A model generated the notes under the pieces. That model had not been told where the DNA came from and did not search any database. It saw only the letters and a list, made by a program, of their open reading frames with translations. Below, one piece after another: positions 1 through 7,605 of a stretch of 11,101 bases of DNA. The translations under genes and the position numbers were made by a program. Location of the stretch: NCBI GenBank assembly GCA_947371415.1, contig CANBPJ010000053.1, positions 1-11,101 of the forward strand. The letters run 5' to 3'. The DNA is from Burkholderiaceae bacterium. Its GTDB lineage: Bacteria; Pseudomonadota; Gammaproteobacteria; Burkholderiales; Burkholderiaceae. The stretch's first letter is position 1, and each line of letters starts with the position of its first letter.

Positions 1-2045
1 TTGGCCTCGCCCTTTTCTTTGAGCCACTCCACTACGCGATGCACTTCATCGTCAGAAACGAAGGCACCGTGAACTCGGACAGGCAACCCAGTACCCGGAG
101 CCATGTAGAGCATGTCACCCATACCGAGGAGGGCTTCAGCGCCCTGTTGATCCAGAATGGTGCGACTATCAATCTTGCTGCTGACCTGGAAAGAGATACG
201 GGTAGGGACGTTCGCTTTAATCAAGCCAGTAATCACATCGACACTTGGACGCTGTGTTGCTAATACCAAGTGGATACCTGCAGCACGTGCTTTTTGGGCA
301 ATACGCGCAATCAACTCTTCAATCTTCTTACCAGAGACCATCATCAAGTCAGCCAGCTCATCAATCACAATGACAATTACTGGCGCTTTGTAGATTGGCT
401 CCGGATCATCCGGAGTCAAGCTAAATGGATTGGTGAGTTTCTCGCCCTTTTCTTCAGCTTCTAATATCTTCTTGTTAAATCCGGCAAGATTACGCACGCC
501 AAACTTACTCATGAGCTTGTAACGGCGCTCCATCTCATTCACAGCCCAGTTGAGTGCGTTATACGCCTGCTTCATATCGGTAACGACTGGACATAAGAGA
601 TGGGGGATCTTGTCGTACATCGCCATCTCTAACATCTTCGGATCAATCATGATCAAGCGCACCTCATCTGGCTTCGCCTTGAAGAGGATCGACAAAATCA
701 TGGCATTGATACCAACAGACTTACCAGCGCCAGTAGTACCTGCAACTAAGCAGTGCGGCATCTTCGCTAAGTCGGCAACCATTGGGCTACCAGAAATATC
801 TTTACCCAAGGCAAGCGTCAATAAAGAGTGATTGTCGTTATAGATCTGCGAAGTCAAAATCTCAGAAAGATAAACCGATTGACGCGTTGGATTTGGCAAC
901 TCCAAGGCCATGCAAGTTTTACCTGGGATGGTCTCCACCACGCGCATGCTGACTACGCCAAGGGATCGGGCCAAGTCACGTGATAGGTTCACAATTTGAC
1001 TGCCCTTAACGCCAACGGCTGGATCAATTTCATAACGCGTTACTACTGGTCCGGGGTAGGCAGCAATTACCTTGACTTCCACATTGAACTCAGCCAACTT
1101 GCGCTCAATTAAGCGGGAAGTAAATTCCAATACGTCCGCTGAAATCGTTTCCTTCAATTCGGGTACAGGATCAAGCAATGCCAATGGCGGCAATTCTGAA
1201 TCTGGGATATCAACAAAGAGGGGTTGCTGCTTCTCACGCTCAACACGAGCGCTTTTTACAACCTCTACTGGTGCACGAACAATTTGCACGGGCTTAGCAA
1301 TTTCTACGCGCCCACGGAACTCCTCAACAAACTCTTCGCGCTCTTCAGCAGCAACTTCACCTAGCTTGCGATCTGCTTCGCTATCGCGACGCTCGCGTAA
1401 GCGGTTGTAGGCAAGCTCAAGAGAGCGCCCTACTTTCTCCGCAACATCTAACCAAGAAAAATGGAGGAATAAAGAGAGTCCAGCACAAAGGGTAAACAGC
1501 AAAACCAAAGTAGAGCCGGTAAATCCAAGGGACATTTGCAGGGGATCACCAATCAACTCCCCCAAAATGCCTCCAGGGGGTCTTGGAAGCTCCCAGGTCA
1601 AGGAATGCAGACGAATGGACTCAAGACCCATACTGCTGACCAAAGTCAGCCCAAAGCCCAGCCAACGCACTAACAAGGAGTCTGGCTTGGCATCGGGATC
1701 TGGCGGCAAGGGAATACTCCAAAGCTCACGCCAACCACTCAAAACCCGGCGTCCAAAAAGAACTGTCCACCAAAATGCTGAAATACCGAAGATATAGAGC
1801 AATAAATCTGCTAAGTAGGCCCCAAAACGACCTCCCAGGTTCTTGGGAGCCTCAAAACTGGCATGTGACCAAGCTGGATCCGCCTTGGAATAGGTCAGCA
1901 AAATAGCAAATAAACCCAAACAAAGGCCGCAGGAGATAAACCAACGGGCCTCCAGCAACAGACGGGGCATCCTACCCTGCCCTTGATTCTCGGGGGGCTG
2001 GGGGCTTAAAGGGGTTTTGGACTTCGGGTATACGGTTCTAGCCAT
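1..2045 (-). CDS. ftsK: DNA translocase FtsK, N-terminal 681 codons (3' end outside window)
   Basis: FtsK is a septum-anchored ATP-driven DNA pump that clears chromosome termini during division and activates XerCD recombination at dif. Translation from the ATG at 2045-2043 is open to the window edge. The N-terminus has about four hydrophobic segments (residues roughly 36-52, 76-98, 127-146, 173-196), with the family's GGILG motif just before the last. A short charged linker of about 70 residues follows (near 200-270), then the alpha/beta motor. The Walker A motif GTTGAGKS is at 436-443 and the Walker B acidic pair of VIVIDELADL at 562-563; the ATQRPS and QGAEALLGMGDML motifs follow. The C-terminal winged-helix gamma domain that reads KOPS sites is not in the window. 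The linker is far shorter than in E. coli FtsK, as in many betaproteobacteria. The gene is divergent from trxB with a 39-bp gap. Family assignment is secure. Confidence 0.97.
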   Translation of the reverse strand, partial: MARTVYPKSKTPLSPQPPENQGQGRMPRLLLEARWFISCGLCLGLFAILLTYSKADPAWSHASFEAPKNLGGRFGAYLADLLLYIFGISAFWWTVLFGRRVLSGWRELWSIPLPPDPDAKPDSLLVRWLGFGLTLVSSMGLESIRLHSLTWELPRPPGGILGELIGDPLQMSLGFTGSTLVLLFTLCAGLSLFLHFSWLDVAEKVGRSLELAYNRLRERRDSEADRKLGEVAAEEREEFVEEFRGRVEIAKPVQIVRAPVEVVKSARVEREKQQPLFVDIPDSELPPLALLDPVPELKETISADVLEFTSRLIERKLAEFNVEVKVIAAYPGPVVTRYEIDPAVGVKGSQIVNLSRDLARSLGVVSMRVVETIPGKTCMALELPNPTRQSVYLSEILTSQIYNDNHSLLTLALGKDISGSPMVADLAKMPHCLVAGTTGAGKSVGINAMILSILFKAKPDEVRLIMIDPKMLEMAMYDKIPHLLCPVVTDMKQAYNALNWAVNEMERRYKLMSKFGVRNLAGFNKKILEAEEKGEKLTNPFSLTPDDPEPIYKAPVIVIVIDELADLMMVSGKKIEELIARIAQKARAAGIHLVLATQRPSVDVITGLIKANVPTRISFQVSSKIDSRTILDQQGAEALLGMGDMLYMAPGTGLPVRVHGAFVSDDEVHRVVEWLKEKGEA

Positions 2046-2054
2046 GTTCTACCG

Positions 2055-2060
2055 ATTGTA
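2055..2060 (-). promoter_or_regulatory. Possible -10 element for ftsK
   Basis: On the minus strand the hexamer TACAAT (5 of 6 to TATAAT) ends 9 bases before the ftsK ATG. That would put the transcript start only 3-4 bases upstream of the start codon. No convincing -35 is seen at the right distance, and only a weak GGTAG could act as ribosome binding site. It may be fortuitous, with ftsK transcribed from a promoter inside trxB. Confidence 0.35.
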
Positions 2061-2072
2061 ATCAAGCAATCC

Positions 2073-2078
2073 TATAAT
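2073..2078 (+). promoter_or_regulatory. trxB promoter -10 box, likely giving a leaderless mRNA
   Basis: A perfect TATAAT lies six bases upstream of the trxB ATG at 2085. A start point the usual 7 bases after the hexamer would fall on the A of that ATG, so the message would have no 5' leader. The -35 region (around 2050-2055) does not match TTGACA well. The only purine run, GGGG at 2081-2084, touches the ATG and is too close to serve as a Shine-Dalgarno. Confidence 0.6.
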
Positions 2079-2084
2079 TTGGGG

Positions 2085-3041
2085 ATGACTACAAATACCC
2101 CAAAACACTCCAAAGTCCTCATCCTCGGTTCGGGCCCAGCTGGCTACACGGCTGCTGTGTATGCAGCACGCGCCAACTTAAGCCCAACTCTCGTTACTGG
2201 TTTGGCACAGGGCGGTCAATTAATGACCACTACCGATGTAGAAAACTGGCCAGCCGACCCAGATGGCGTTCAAGGGCCGGAGCTCATGGATCGATTTTTA
2301 AAGCATGCCGAGCGCTTTAATACCAACATCATTTTTGATCACATTCATACGGCTGCTCTGACTGAAAAACCAATTCGCTTGGTTGGCGACTCTGGAACTT
2401 ACACCTGTGACGCCTTAATTATCTCCACGGGGGCGTCTGCTCAGTACATTGGTTTACCAAGTGAAGAGGCATTCATGGGTCGCGGTGTTTCTGGATGCGC
2501 TACTTGCGATGGCTTTTTCTATCGCAATCAAGATGTCTGCGTTGTAGGTGGTGGTAACACTGCGGTTGAAGAAGCGCTCTACCTCACCGGTATTGCTAAA
2601 AAGGTAACCGTCATTCATCGTCGCGATAAGTTTCGTGCAGAGCCGATTCTGAATGACCGTCTCATGGCTAAAGTTGCCGAGGGCAAGGTAGAGTTAAAGC
2701 TCAACTCCACTCTTGACGAAGTACTCGGCGATGAAAAAGGCGTTACTGGTGTGCGCATTAAGAAAGCCGATGGTAGTACCGAAGATATTGCAGTGACTGG
2801 TGCTTTTATTGCCATTGGGCACAAACCCAATACTGAGTTGTTTATTGGTCAGCTAGAAATGAACAATGGCTACCTTAAAACTCACTCTGGTTTGGAAGGC
2901 AATGCCACTGCTACCAATATCCCAGGCGTTTTTGCAGCAGGCGACGTACAAGACCACATCTATCGTCAAGCCATCACCAGTGCTGGTACAGGCTGTATGG
3001 CTGCATTAGATGCCCAGCGTTACTTGGAGACTTTGGCTTAA
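2085..3041 (+). CDS. trxB: Thioredoxin reductase (NADPH)
   Basis: This FAD enzyme passes electrons from NADPH to thioredoxin in the cytoplasm, supplying ribonucleotide reductase and disulfide repair. The 318-residue product matches the low-molecular-weight bacterial TrxB family in length. The FAD-binding GSGPAG is at residues 15-20, the redox-active CATC disulfide at 138-141, and the NADPH-binding GGGNTA with a HRRDKFRA segment follows. A C-terminal AGDVQD FAD motif leads to the closing helix TSAGTGCMAALDA. I chose the ATG at 2085; a TTG at 2079 is in frame two codons earlier but lies partly in the -10 region. The gene stands alone: ftsK diverges upstream and a strong terminator follows 20 bases after the stop. 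Confidence 0.97.
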   Translation: MTTNTPKHSKVLILGSGPAGYTAAVYAARANLSPTLVTGLAQGGQLMTTTDVENWPADPDGVQGPELMDRFLKHAERFNTNIIFDHIHTAALTEKPIRLVGDSGTYTCDALIISTGASAQYIGLPSEEAFMGRGVSGCATCDGFFYRNQDVCVVGGGNTAVEEALYLTGIAKKVTVIHRRDKFRAEPILNDRLMAKVAEGKVELKLNSTLDEVLGDEKGVTGVRIKKADGSTEDIAVTGAFIAIGHKPNTELFIGQLEMNNGYLKTHSGLEGNATATNIPGVFAAGDVQDHIYRQAITSAGTGCMAALDAQRYLETLA

Positions 3042-3061
3042 TACCAATTCAGCCAAGAGAT

Positions 3062-3100
3062 CAAACAAAAATGCCTAGCAGTGCTAGGCATTTTTGTTTG
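3062..3100. terminator. Bidirectional intrinsic terminator between trxB and hppA
   Basis: The arms 3062-3079 and 3083-3100 are perfect reverse complements over 18 bases with a 3-base loop (AGT). The GC-rich core GCCTAGC/GCTAGGC is flanked by AAAAA on the left and TTTTT on the right, so each strand sees a hairpin followed by a U tract. It sits 20 bases after the trxB stop and 20 bases beyond the convergent hppA stop, so it very probably ends both transcripts. Confidence 0.93.
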
Positions 3101-3120
3101 TTGCATTTTATTGTTACTTG

Positions 3121-5181
3121 TTAACGACTCACTACCGGCAATAGTGGCACGATCAATAGCGCCACAATGTTAATGATCTTGATGAGTGGGTTCACTGCGG
3201 GGCCGGCTGTATCTTTGTAGGGATCGCCCACAGTGTCACCAGTAACAGCAGCTTTGTGAGCCTCAGATCCTTTGCCACCGAAATTACCCTCTTCGATATA
3301 TTTCTTAGCGTTATCCCAAGCGCCACCACCAGTACACATAGAGATGGCGACAAATAAACCGGTCACAATCGTACCCATCAGCAAACCACCCAGAGCAGCA
3401 GGTCCTAGCAAGAGGCCGACAGCGATAGGTGCCACCACCGGTAAAAGCGAAGGAACAATCATTTCTTTGATTGCGGCAGAGGTCAACATATCTACCGCCT
3501 TGCCATACTCGGGTTTTGCAGTGCCCTCCATAATTCCCGGGATATCACGGAACTGACGGCGGACCTCTTCAACCACCGCACCAGCACAGCGTCCAACCGC
3601 TTCCATTGCCATCGCACCAAACAAATAAGGAATCATGCCGCCAATAAAGAGGCCAATTATTACCATATGGTTTGACAGATCAAATGACACTTGCTGACCA
3701 ATGGATTCCAATGCGTGGGTGTAATCTGCAAACAATACCAAGGCAGCCAAACCAGCTGAGCCGATTGCATAACCCTTGGTGACTGCTTTAGTGGTGTTAC
3801 CAACCGCGTCGAGTGGATCAGTGATATCGCGCACAGATTGCGGCAAGCCAGCCATCTCCGCAATACCACCAGCGTTATCGGTAATGGGGCCATAGGCATC
3901 CAGAGCCACCACAATTCCAGCCATGGACAGCATTGCGGTAGCGGCAATCGCGATGCCATAAATACCAGCCAGCCAATAAGCTACATAAATCGCAGCACAA
4001 ACAAACAAAACGGGGTAGGCAGTTGACTTCATCGAGATACCTAAACCTGCAATGATGTTGGTGCCATGGCCCTTAGTAGAAGCCTCAGCAATATGTTGCA
4101 CTGGTTTAAATTGGGTGCCCGTGTAGTACTCAGTAATCCAAACTAGGCCGGCAGTGAGCACCAAACCCACTACAGTAGAGCCAAACAAACGCCACTGACT
4201 TCCTGGAATACCGAGGGCATCGTCAGGCATGATGAAATTAGTCACAAAATAGAACGCAACTAAAGAAATGCCTCCAGCGACAATCAAACCCTTGTATAAG
4301 GCAGGCATGACATTCTTCATTCCTGGCGCTGCCTTAACAAATGAGCAGCCAACAATCGAGGCAATAATCGAAACTCCGCCCAGCACTAATGGGTAAACAA
4401 TCGCAGCCACTGGCGCAGCAGACACCATTAGCGCGCCTAAAACCATCGTCGCAATCAGTGTCACGGCGTAAGTTTCAAATAAGTCAGCTGCCATACCAGC
4501 ACAGTCGCCAACGTTATCTCCAACGTTATCGGCAATCACCGCTGGATTACGTGGATCATCCTCCGGAATACCTACCTCAACTTTTCCAACTAAGTCCGCG
4601 CCAACGTCAGCGCCTTTAGTGAAAATTCCGCCGCCCAATCGTGCGAAGATAGAAATCAAAGAGGAGCCGAATGCTAAGCCGATCAAGGGATGCAACACTG
4701 ATGAAAGATCTTTCCCTGCGCCAACCGATACTAGGAACATAAAGAAAAAGCCCACACCAAGCAAGCCAAGACCCACTACCAACATCCCTGTAATGGCACC
4801 ACCTTTAAATGCCACATTGAGAGCTTCATTCATCCCTTTAGTAGCAGCCTCCGCAGTACGTACATTCGCCCGCACCGAAACATTCATACCAATAAAGCCG
4901 CAAGCCCCTGAAAGTACTGAACCAATCACGAAGCCCATGGCTGTCGCAAAATCTAAAAACAGTGCTATCAGGATAGTGAGGACTACGCCAACAATGGCAA
5001 TCGTCTTGTATTGGCGTGATAAATAGGCTGCAGCGCCCTGCTGAATTGCCTCGGCAATCTCTTGCATCCTCGCATTACCGGTGCTTTGCTTCAGTATCCA
5101 TCCACGCATCACAAAACCATAAATCACGGCTAGAGCACCGCATACCAAGGAAAAATACAAGCCTAATGTGACATTACTCAT
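3121..5181 (-). CDS. hppA: Membrane-bound proton-translocating pyrophosphatase (K+-independent type)
   Basis: This integral membrane enzyme hydrolyses pyrophosphate and uses the energy to pump H+ across the inner membrane. The 686-residue product is almost entirely hydrophobic segments, consistent with the about 16 helices of the family. Active-site signatures are present: DVGADLVGKVE at 192-202, the Asp-rich DDPRNP...ADNVGDNVGD at 208-226, and the C-terminal GDTVGDPYKD from 648. In the GNTTKAVTKG motif the family's K+-dependence position is Lys465, with Thr468 three residues on; Lys here marks the K+-independent, H+-pumping class, whereas K+-dependent and Na+-pumping members have Ala. The ATG at 5181 has a good AAGGGG at 5189-5194, 7 bases away. 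It is transcribed away from the soluble pyrophosphatase gene across 170 bp and ends at a shared terminator with trxB. Confidence 0.96.
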   Translation of the reverse strand: MSNVTLGLYFSLVCGALAVIYGFVMRGWILKQSTGNARMQEIAEAIQQGAAAYLSRQYKTIAIVGVVLTILIALFLDFATAMGFVIGSVLSGACGFIGMNVSVRANVRTAEAATKGMNEALNVAFKGGAITGMLVVGLGLLGVGFFFMFLVSVGAGKDLSSVLHPLIGLAFGSSLISIFARLGGGIFTKGADVGADLVGKVEVGIPEDDPRNPAVIADNVGDNVGDCAGMAADLFETYAVTLIATMVLGALMVSAAPVAAIVYPLVLGGVSIIASIVGCSFVKAAPGMKNVMPALYKGLIVAGGISLVAFYFVTNFIMPDDALGIPGSQWRLFGSTVVGLVLTAGLVWITEYYTGTQFKPVQHIAEASTKGHGTNIIAGLGISMKSTAYPVLFVCAAIYVAYWLAGIYGIAIAATAMLSMAGIVVALDAYGPITDNAGGIAEMAGLPQSVRDITDPLDAVGNTTKAVTKGYAIGSAGLAALVLFADYTHALESIGQQVSFDLSNHMVIIGLFIGGMIPYLFGAMAMEAVGRCAGAVVEEVRRQFRDIPGIMEGTAKPEYGKAVDMLTSAAIKEMIVPSLLPVVAPIAVGLLLGPAALGGLLMGTIVTGLFVAISMCTGGGAWDNAKKYIEEGNFGGKGSEAHKAAVTGDTVGDPYKDTAGPAVNPLIKIINIVALLIVPLLPVVSR

Positions 5182-5220
5182 GCTTGAACCCCTTAAAAAT
5201 TAGATCTAAATTGTTTTTAT

Positions 5221-5236
5221 CTGACACCTATGTCAG
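5221..5236. promoter_or_regulatory. Inverted repeat CTGACA-N4-TGTCAG in the hppA/ppa divergent region
   Basis: Perfect 6-bp arms with a 4-base spacer lie 40 bases upstream of hppA and 116 bases upstream of ppa. The size suits a dimeric regulator. On the minus strand CTGACA also resembles a -35 (5 of 6), but no good -10 is found 16-18 bases further. A dyad this short can occur by chance. Confidence 0.3.
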
Positions 5237-5265
5237 CCCACTTCTGAAAGCGATAAACTAGAGCC

Positions 5266-5271
5266 TATAAG
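5266..5271 (+). promoter_or_regulatory. Possible -10 element for ppa
   Basis: TATAAG matches the -10 consensus at 5 of 6 bases, with a weak TTCTGA 18 bases upstream. It would give a leader of about 74 bases ending in the GGAG (5343-5346) that precedes the ppa ATG. A second candidate, TAAGAT at 5313-5318, cannot be excluded. Confidence 0.3.
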
Positions 5272-5351
5272 CAATATTAGTATGTAGCAGAATTACTACC
5301 CCAACTCTTTTGTAAGATCAGGGTATTTACCAATCACCTTCCGGAGTATGT

Positions 5352-5891
5352 ATGAGTCTCGACAACGTCAAACCAGGTAAAAAAATCCCTGAAAGCTTCA
5401 ATGTCATCATTGAAATTCCAATGAATGCAGATCCAATCAAGTACGAAGTAGATAAGGAAAGTGGCGCTATTTTTGTTGATCGCTTCATGGGCACTGCAAT
5501 GCATTACCCATGTAACTATGGCTATATCAATAAAACGATTGCTGGTGATGGTGATCCTGTTGACGTTCTTGTAATCACTCCATTCCCATTGATTCCTGGC
5601 GTGGTTGTTAGTTGCCGTGCAATTGGGGTATTGAAGATGGAAGATGAAGGCGGTCAAGATGCCAAGTTATTGGCCGTTCCAGAAGATAAGATTTTGCCGA
5701 TTTACACCCACTGGCAAAAACCAGAAGACATCAACCCATTGCGTTTAAACCAAATCCAACACTTCTTCGAGCACTACAAAGATCTCGAGCCAGGCAAGTG
5801 GGTCAAAGTACAAGGTTGGGGTGGTGTTGCTGATGCCCATAAAGAAATTCTTGAGGGCATTGAGGCATACAACAAAGCACATCAAAGCTAA
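5352..5891 (+). CDS. ppa: Soluble inorganic pyrophosphatase, family I
   Basis: This Mg2+-dependent cytoplasmic enzyme splits pyrophosphate to two phosphates, pulling forward biosynthetic steps that release PPi. At 179 residues it has the normal length for bacterial family I hexameric enzymes. The catalytic set known from E. coli is present, displaced by one residue: Glu21, Lys30, Glu32, Arg44, Tyr52, Tyr56, the metal-binding GDGDPVD with Asp66, Asp68 and Asp71, then Asp98, Asp103 and Lys105. The ATG is supported by GGAG 5 bases upstream. Its stop is followed within 24 bases by nadE on the same strand, so the two are probably co-transcribed; hppA, the membrane PPase, diverges upstream. Confidence 0.97.
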   Translation: MSLDNVKPGKKIPESFNVIIEIPMNADPIKYEVDKESGAIFVDRFMGTAMHYPCNYGYINKTIAGDGDPVDVLVITPFPLIPGVVVSCRAIGVLKMEDEGGQDAKLLAVPEDKILPIYTHWQKPEDINPLRLNQIQHFFEHYKDLEPGKWVKVQGWGGVADAHKEILEGIEAYNKAHQS

Positions 5892-5915
5892 TTCATATTC
5901 ATCTTGTTATCCGGA

Positions 5916-7535
5916 GTGAGCTCGCAAAAAATCGCCTTAGCGCAAATCAACCCTCTTCTGGGTGATTTGCCTGGCAATGCGCAGCTCATCTCTCAAGCCG
6001 CTGCCGATGCTTATGCACAAGGCGCAACGGTTGTTCTAACGCCAGAGCTCTCGCTTACCGGCTACCCTCCAGAAGATTTACTCTTACGCCCCGCCTTTAT
6101 TGAGGCTGCAGAGCATGAGCTGAGCCGCTTGATGCTAGAGCTCCAGAAATTTCCAGGGCTAACTGTTATCGTTGGCCACCCCAAACAGACTAGTGCAGGA
6201 TTACAAAACTATGCCTCGGTCATTCGGGACGGCAAGCTTATTGCTGGCTACGCCAAGCAAGAGTTACCGAATCACGAAGTATTTGATGAGGTACGTTATT
6301 TCACACCAGGCAATGAAGCCTGTGTTTTTGAAAATGCCGGCATTCGATACGGACTGATTCTTTGCGAAGATGCCTGGCATGCAGGCCCCGCAAAACAAGC
6401 TCATGCTGCTGGAGCTCAAGTTCTGCTAGTTCTTAACGCCTCACCTTATCACCTCCAAAAAGAAACTTTGCGCATTGAGGTTCTTCGCAAACAGATTGCC
6501 TTAAGCAAGATGCCATTGGTTTATGTAAATGCAGTAGGCGGCCAAGATGAGCTGGTTTTTGATGGCGGATCTTTTGCATTAAATGCTACAGGCGAAGTTG
6601 TCATGGCAATGCCTCAGTTTGAAAGCGGACTTGGCTTTGTAAACGTCAATGCATCTGGCGAGCTAGAGTCAGGATCAATCATTGCTCCCTCGAGTATTGA
6701 AGCCCAAGCTTATCAAGCGCTGGTTTTGGGTGTGCGTGACTATGTTCAAAAGAATCACTTCCCCGGGGTCATCATTGGCCTCTCCGGAGGCGTTGACTCT
6801 GCATTGGTACTGGCGATCGCAGTAGATGCCTTGGGCGCCGATAAAGTGCGCACCGTCATGATGGCCTCTCGCTATACCGCTGATATCTCCTGGATTGATG
6901 CCAGAGAAATGGCGAGGAACCTAAATGTCCAATACGATGAGATTCCGATTAGCGAGCCCGTTGATGCTTTAGAGCATGCTTTGGCTGAGCAATTTAAGGG
7001 CTTGAAGCTAGATGCCACGGAAGAGAATATCCAAGCCAGGGTGCGCGGCACTCTCCTGATGGCGCTATCCAATAAAACCGGTCGCCTCGTTCTCACTACT
7101 GGCAATAAAAGTGAAATGGCAGTCGGCTACTGCACCTTATATGGCGACATGGCTGGTGGCTTTGCGGTAATCAAGGATATTGCCAAGACTTTGGTCTATC
7201 GCTTATGCGCTTATCGCAACAGCATTGCCCCCATCATTCCGGAGCGAATTTTGACGCGCGCGCCCTCCGCCGAATTGCGCCCTGATCAGACCGATCAGGA
7301 TAGCCTGCCATCTTATGAGGTGCTAGATGGCATCGTTGAGCGCTACATGGAGCAAAACCAATCCATAGCCCAAATGATTTCCGCTGGATTTGATCCTGAG
7401 AGTGTTGAGAAGGTCACCCGCCTAATTAAGCTCAATGAATACAAACGTCGTCAGGCTCCACCTGGCGTACGCGTGACTACACGAGCCTTTGGGCGTGACT
7501 GGCGCTATCCCATTACCTCTCAATTTAGAGCCTAA
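5916..7535 (+). CDS. nadE: Glutamine-dependent NAD+ synthetase
   Basis: This enzyme makes NAD+ from deamido-NAD+, ATP and glutamine, releasing AMP, PPi and glutamate. It has two fused domains. The N-terminal nitrilase-like glutaminase has the triad Glu44 (in LTPELSLTGYPPEDL), Lys114 (in AKQELPNHEVFDE) and Cys150 (in LILCEDAW). The C-terminal synthetase has the ATP pyrophosphatase P-loop SGGVDS at 290-295. At 539 residues it is the compact proteobacterial form. The start is uncertain: no ATG is available; GTG at 5916 gives the expected short N-terminus, and TTG at 5904 would add four residues. Neither has a properly spaced Shine-Dalgarno, so translation may depend on ribosomes arriving from ppa, whose stop is 12-24 bases upstream. 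The glnB gene follows 70 bases later. Confidence 0.94.
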   Translation: MSSQKIALAQINPLLGDLPGNAQLISQAAADAYAQGATVVLTPELSLTGYPPEDLLLRPAFIEAAEHELSRLMLELQKFPGLTVIVGHPKQTSAGLQNYASVIRDGKLIAGYAKQELPNHEVFDEVRYFTPGNEACVFENAGIRYGLILCEDAWHAGPAKQAHAAGAQVLLVLNASPYHLQKETLRIEVLRKQIALSKMPLVYVNAVGGQDELVFDGGSFALNATGEVVMAMPQFESGLGFVNVNASGELESGSIIAPSSIEAQAYQALVLGVRDYVQKNHFPGVIIGLSGGVDSALVLAIAVDALGADKVRTVMMASRYTADISWIDAREMARNLNVQYDEIPISEPVDALEHALAEQFKGLKLDATEENIQARVRGTLLMALSNKTGRLVLTTGNKSEMAVGYCTLYGDMAGGFAVIKDIAKTLVYRLCAYRNSIAPIIPERILTRAPSAELRPDQTDQDSLPSYEVLDGIVERYMEQNQSIAQMISAGFDPESVEKVTRLIKLNEYKRRQAPPGVRVTTRAFGRDWRYPITSQFRA

Positions 7536-7579
7536 GCAGCCCCAAGAAGCCTTTTGGCGTATTTGTTTGCAGTTCTAGG

Positions 7580-7585
7580 TATGAT
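7580..7585 (+). promoter_or_regulatory. Possible -10 element for glnB
   Basis: TATGAT (5 of 6 to consensus) would start a transcript near 7592, just ahead of the AAGGGG ribosome binding site at 7595-7600. The only -35-like hexamer, TTGGCG at 7554-7559, is 20 bases away, which is too far for a good sigma-70 promoter. A sigma-54-like arrangement overlaps the same region but is off by one base. glnB may also be read through from nadE. Confidence 0.3.
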
Positions 7586-7605
7586 TACTGTATTAAGGGG
7601 AATAT

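Noticed and set aside
4619..5026. Long open frames on the plus strand opposite hppA
   Set aside because: They are antisense to a highly conserved gene and encode nothing recognisable.
5200..5209. Palindrome TTAGATCTAA upstream of hppA
   Set aside because: Ten bases of AT-rich symmetry close to the start codon, not extended on either side; likely chance.
5199..5227. Candidate hppA promoter on the minus strand (GTGTCA, 17 bases, TCTAAT)
   Set aside because: Spacing and matches are fair, but the start point would fall within the AAGGGG ribosome binding site, removing it from the mRNA.
5259..5269. The 11-mer TAGAGCCTATA occurs here and again at 9076-9086, both in non-coding gaps
   Set aside because: An 11-base match is expected somewhere in 11 kb by chance, and the flanks do not agree. 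It resembles a shared -10-like word rather than a regulon site.
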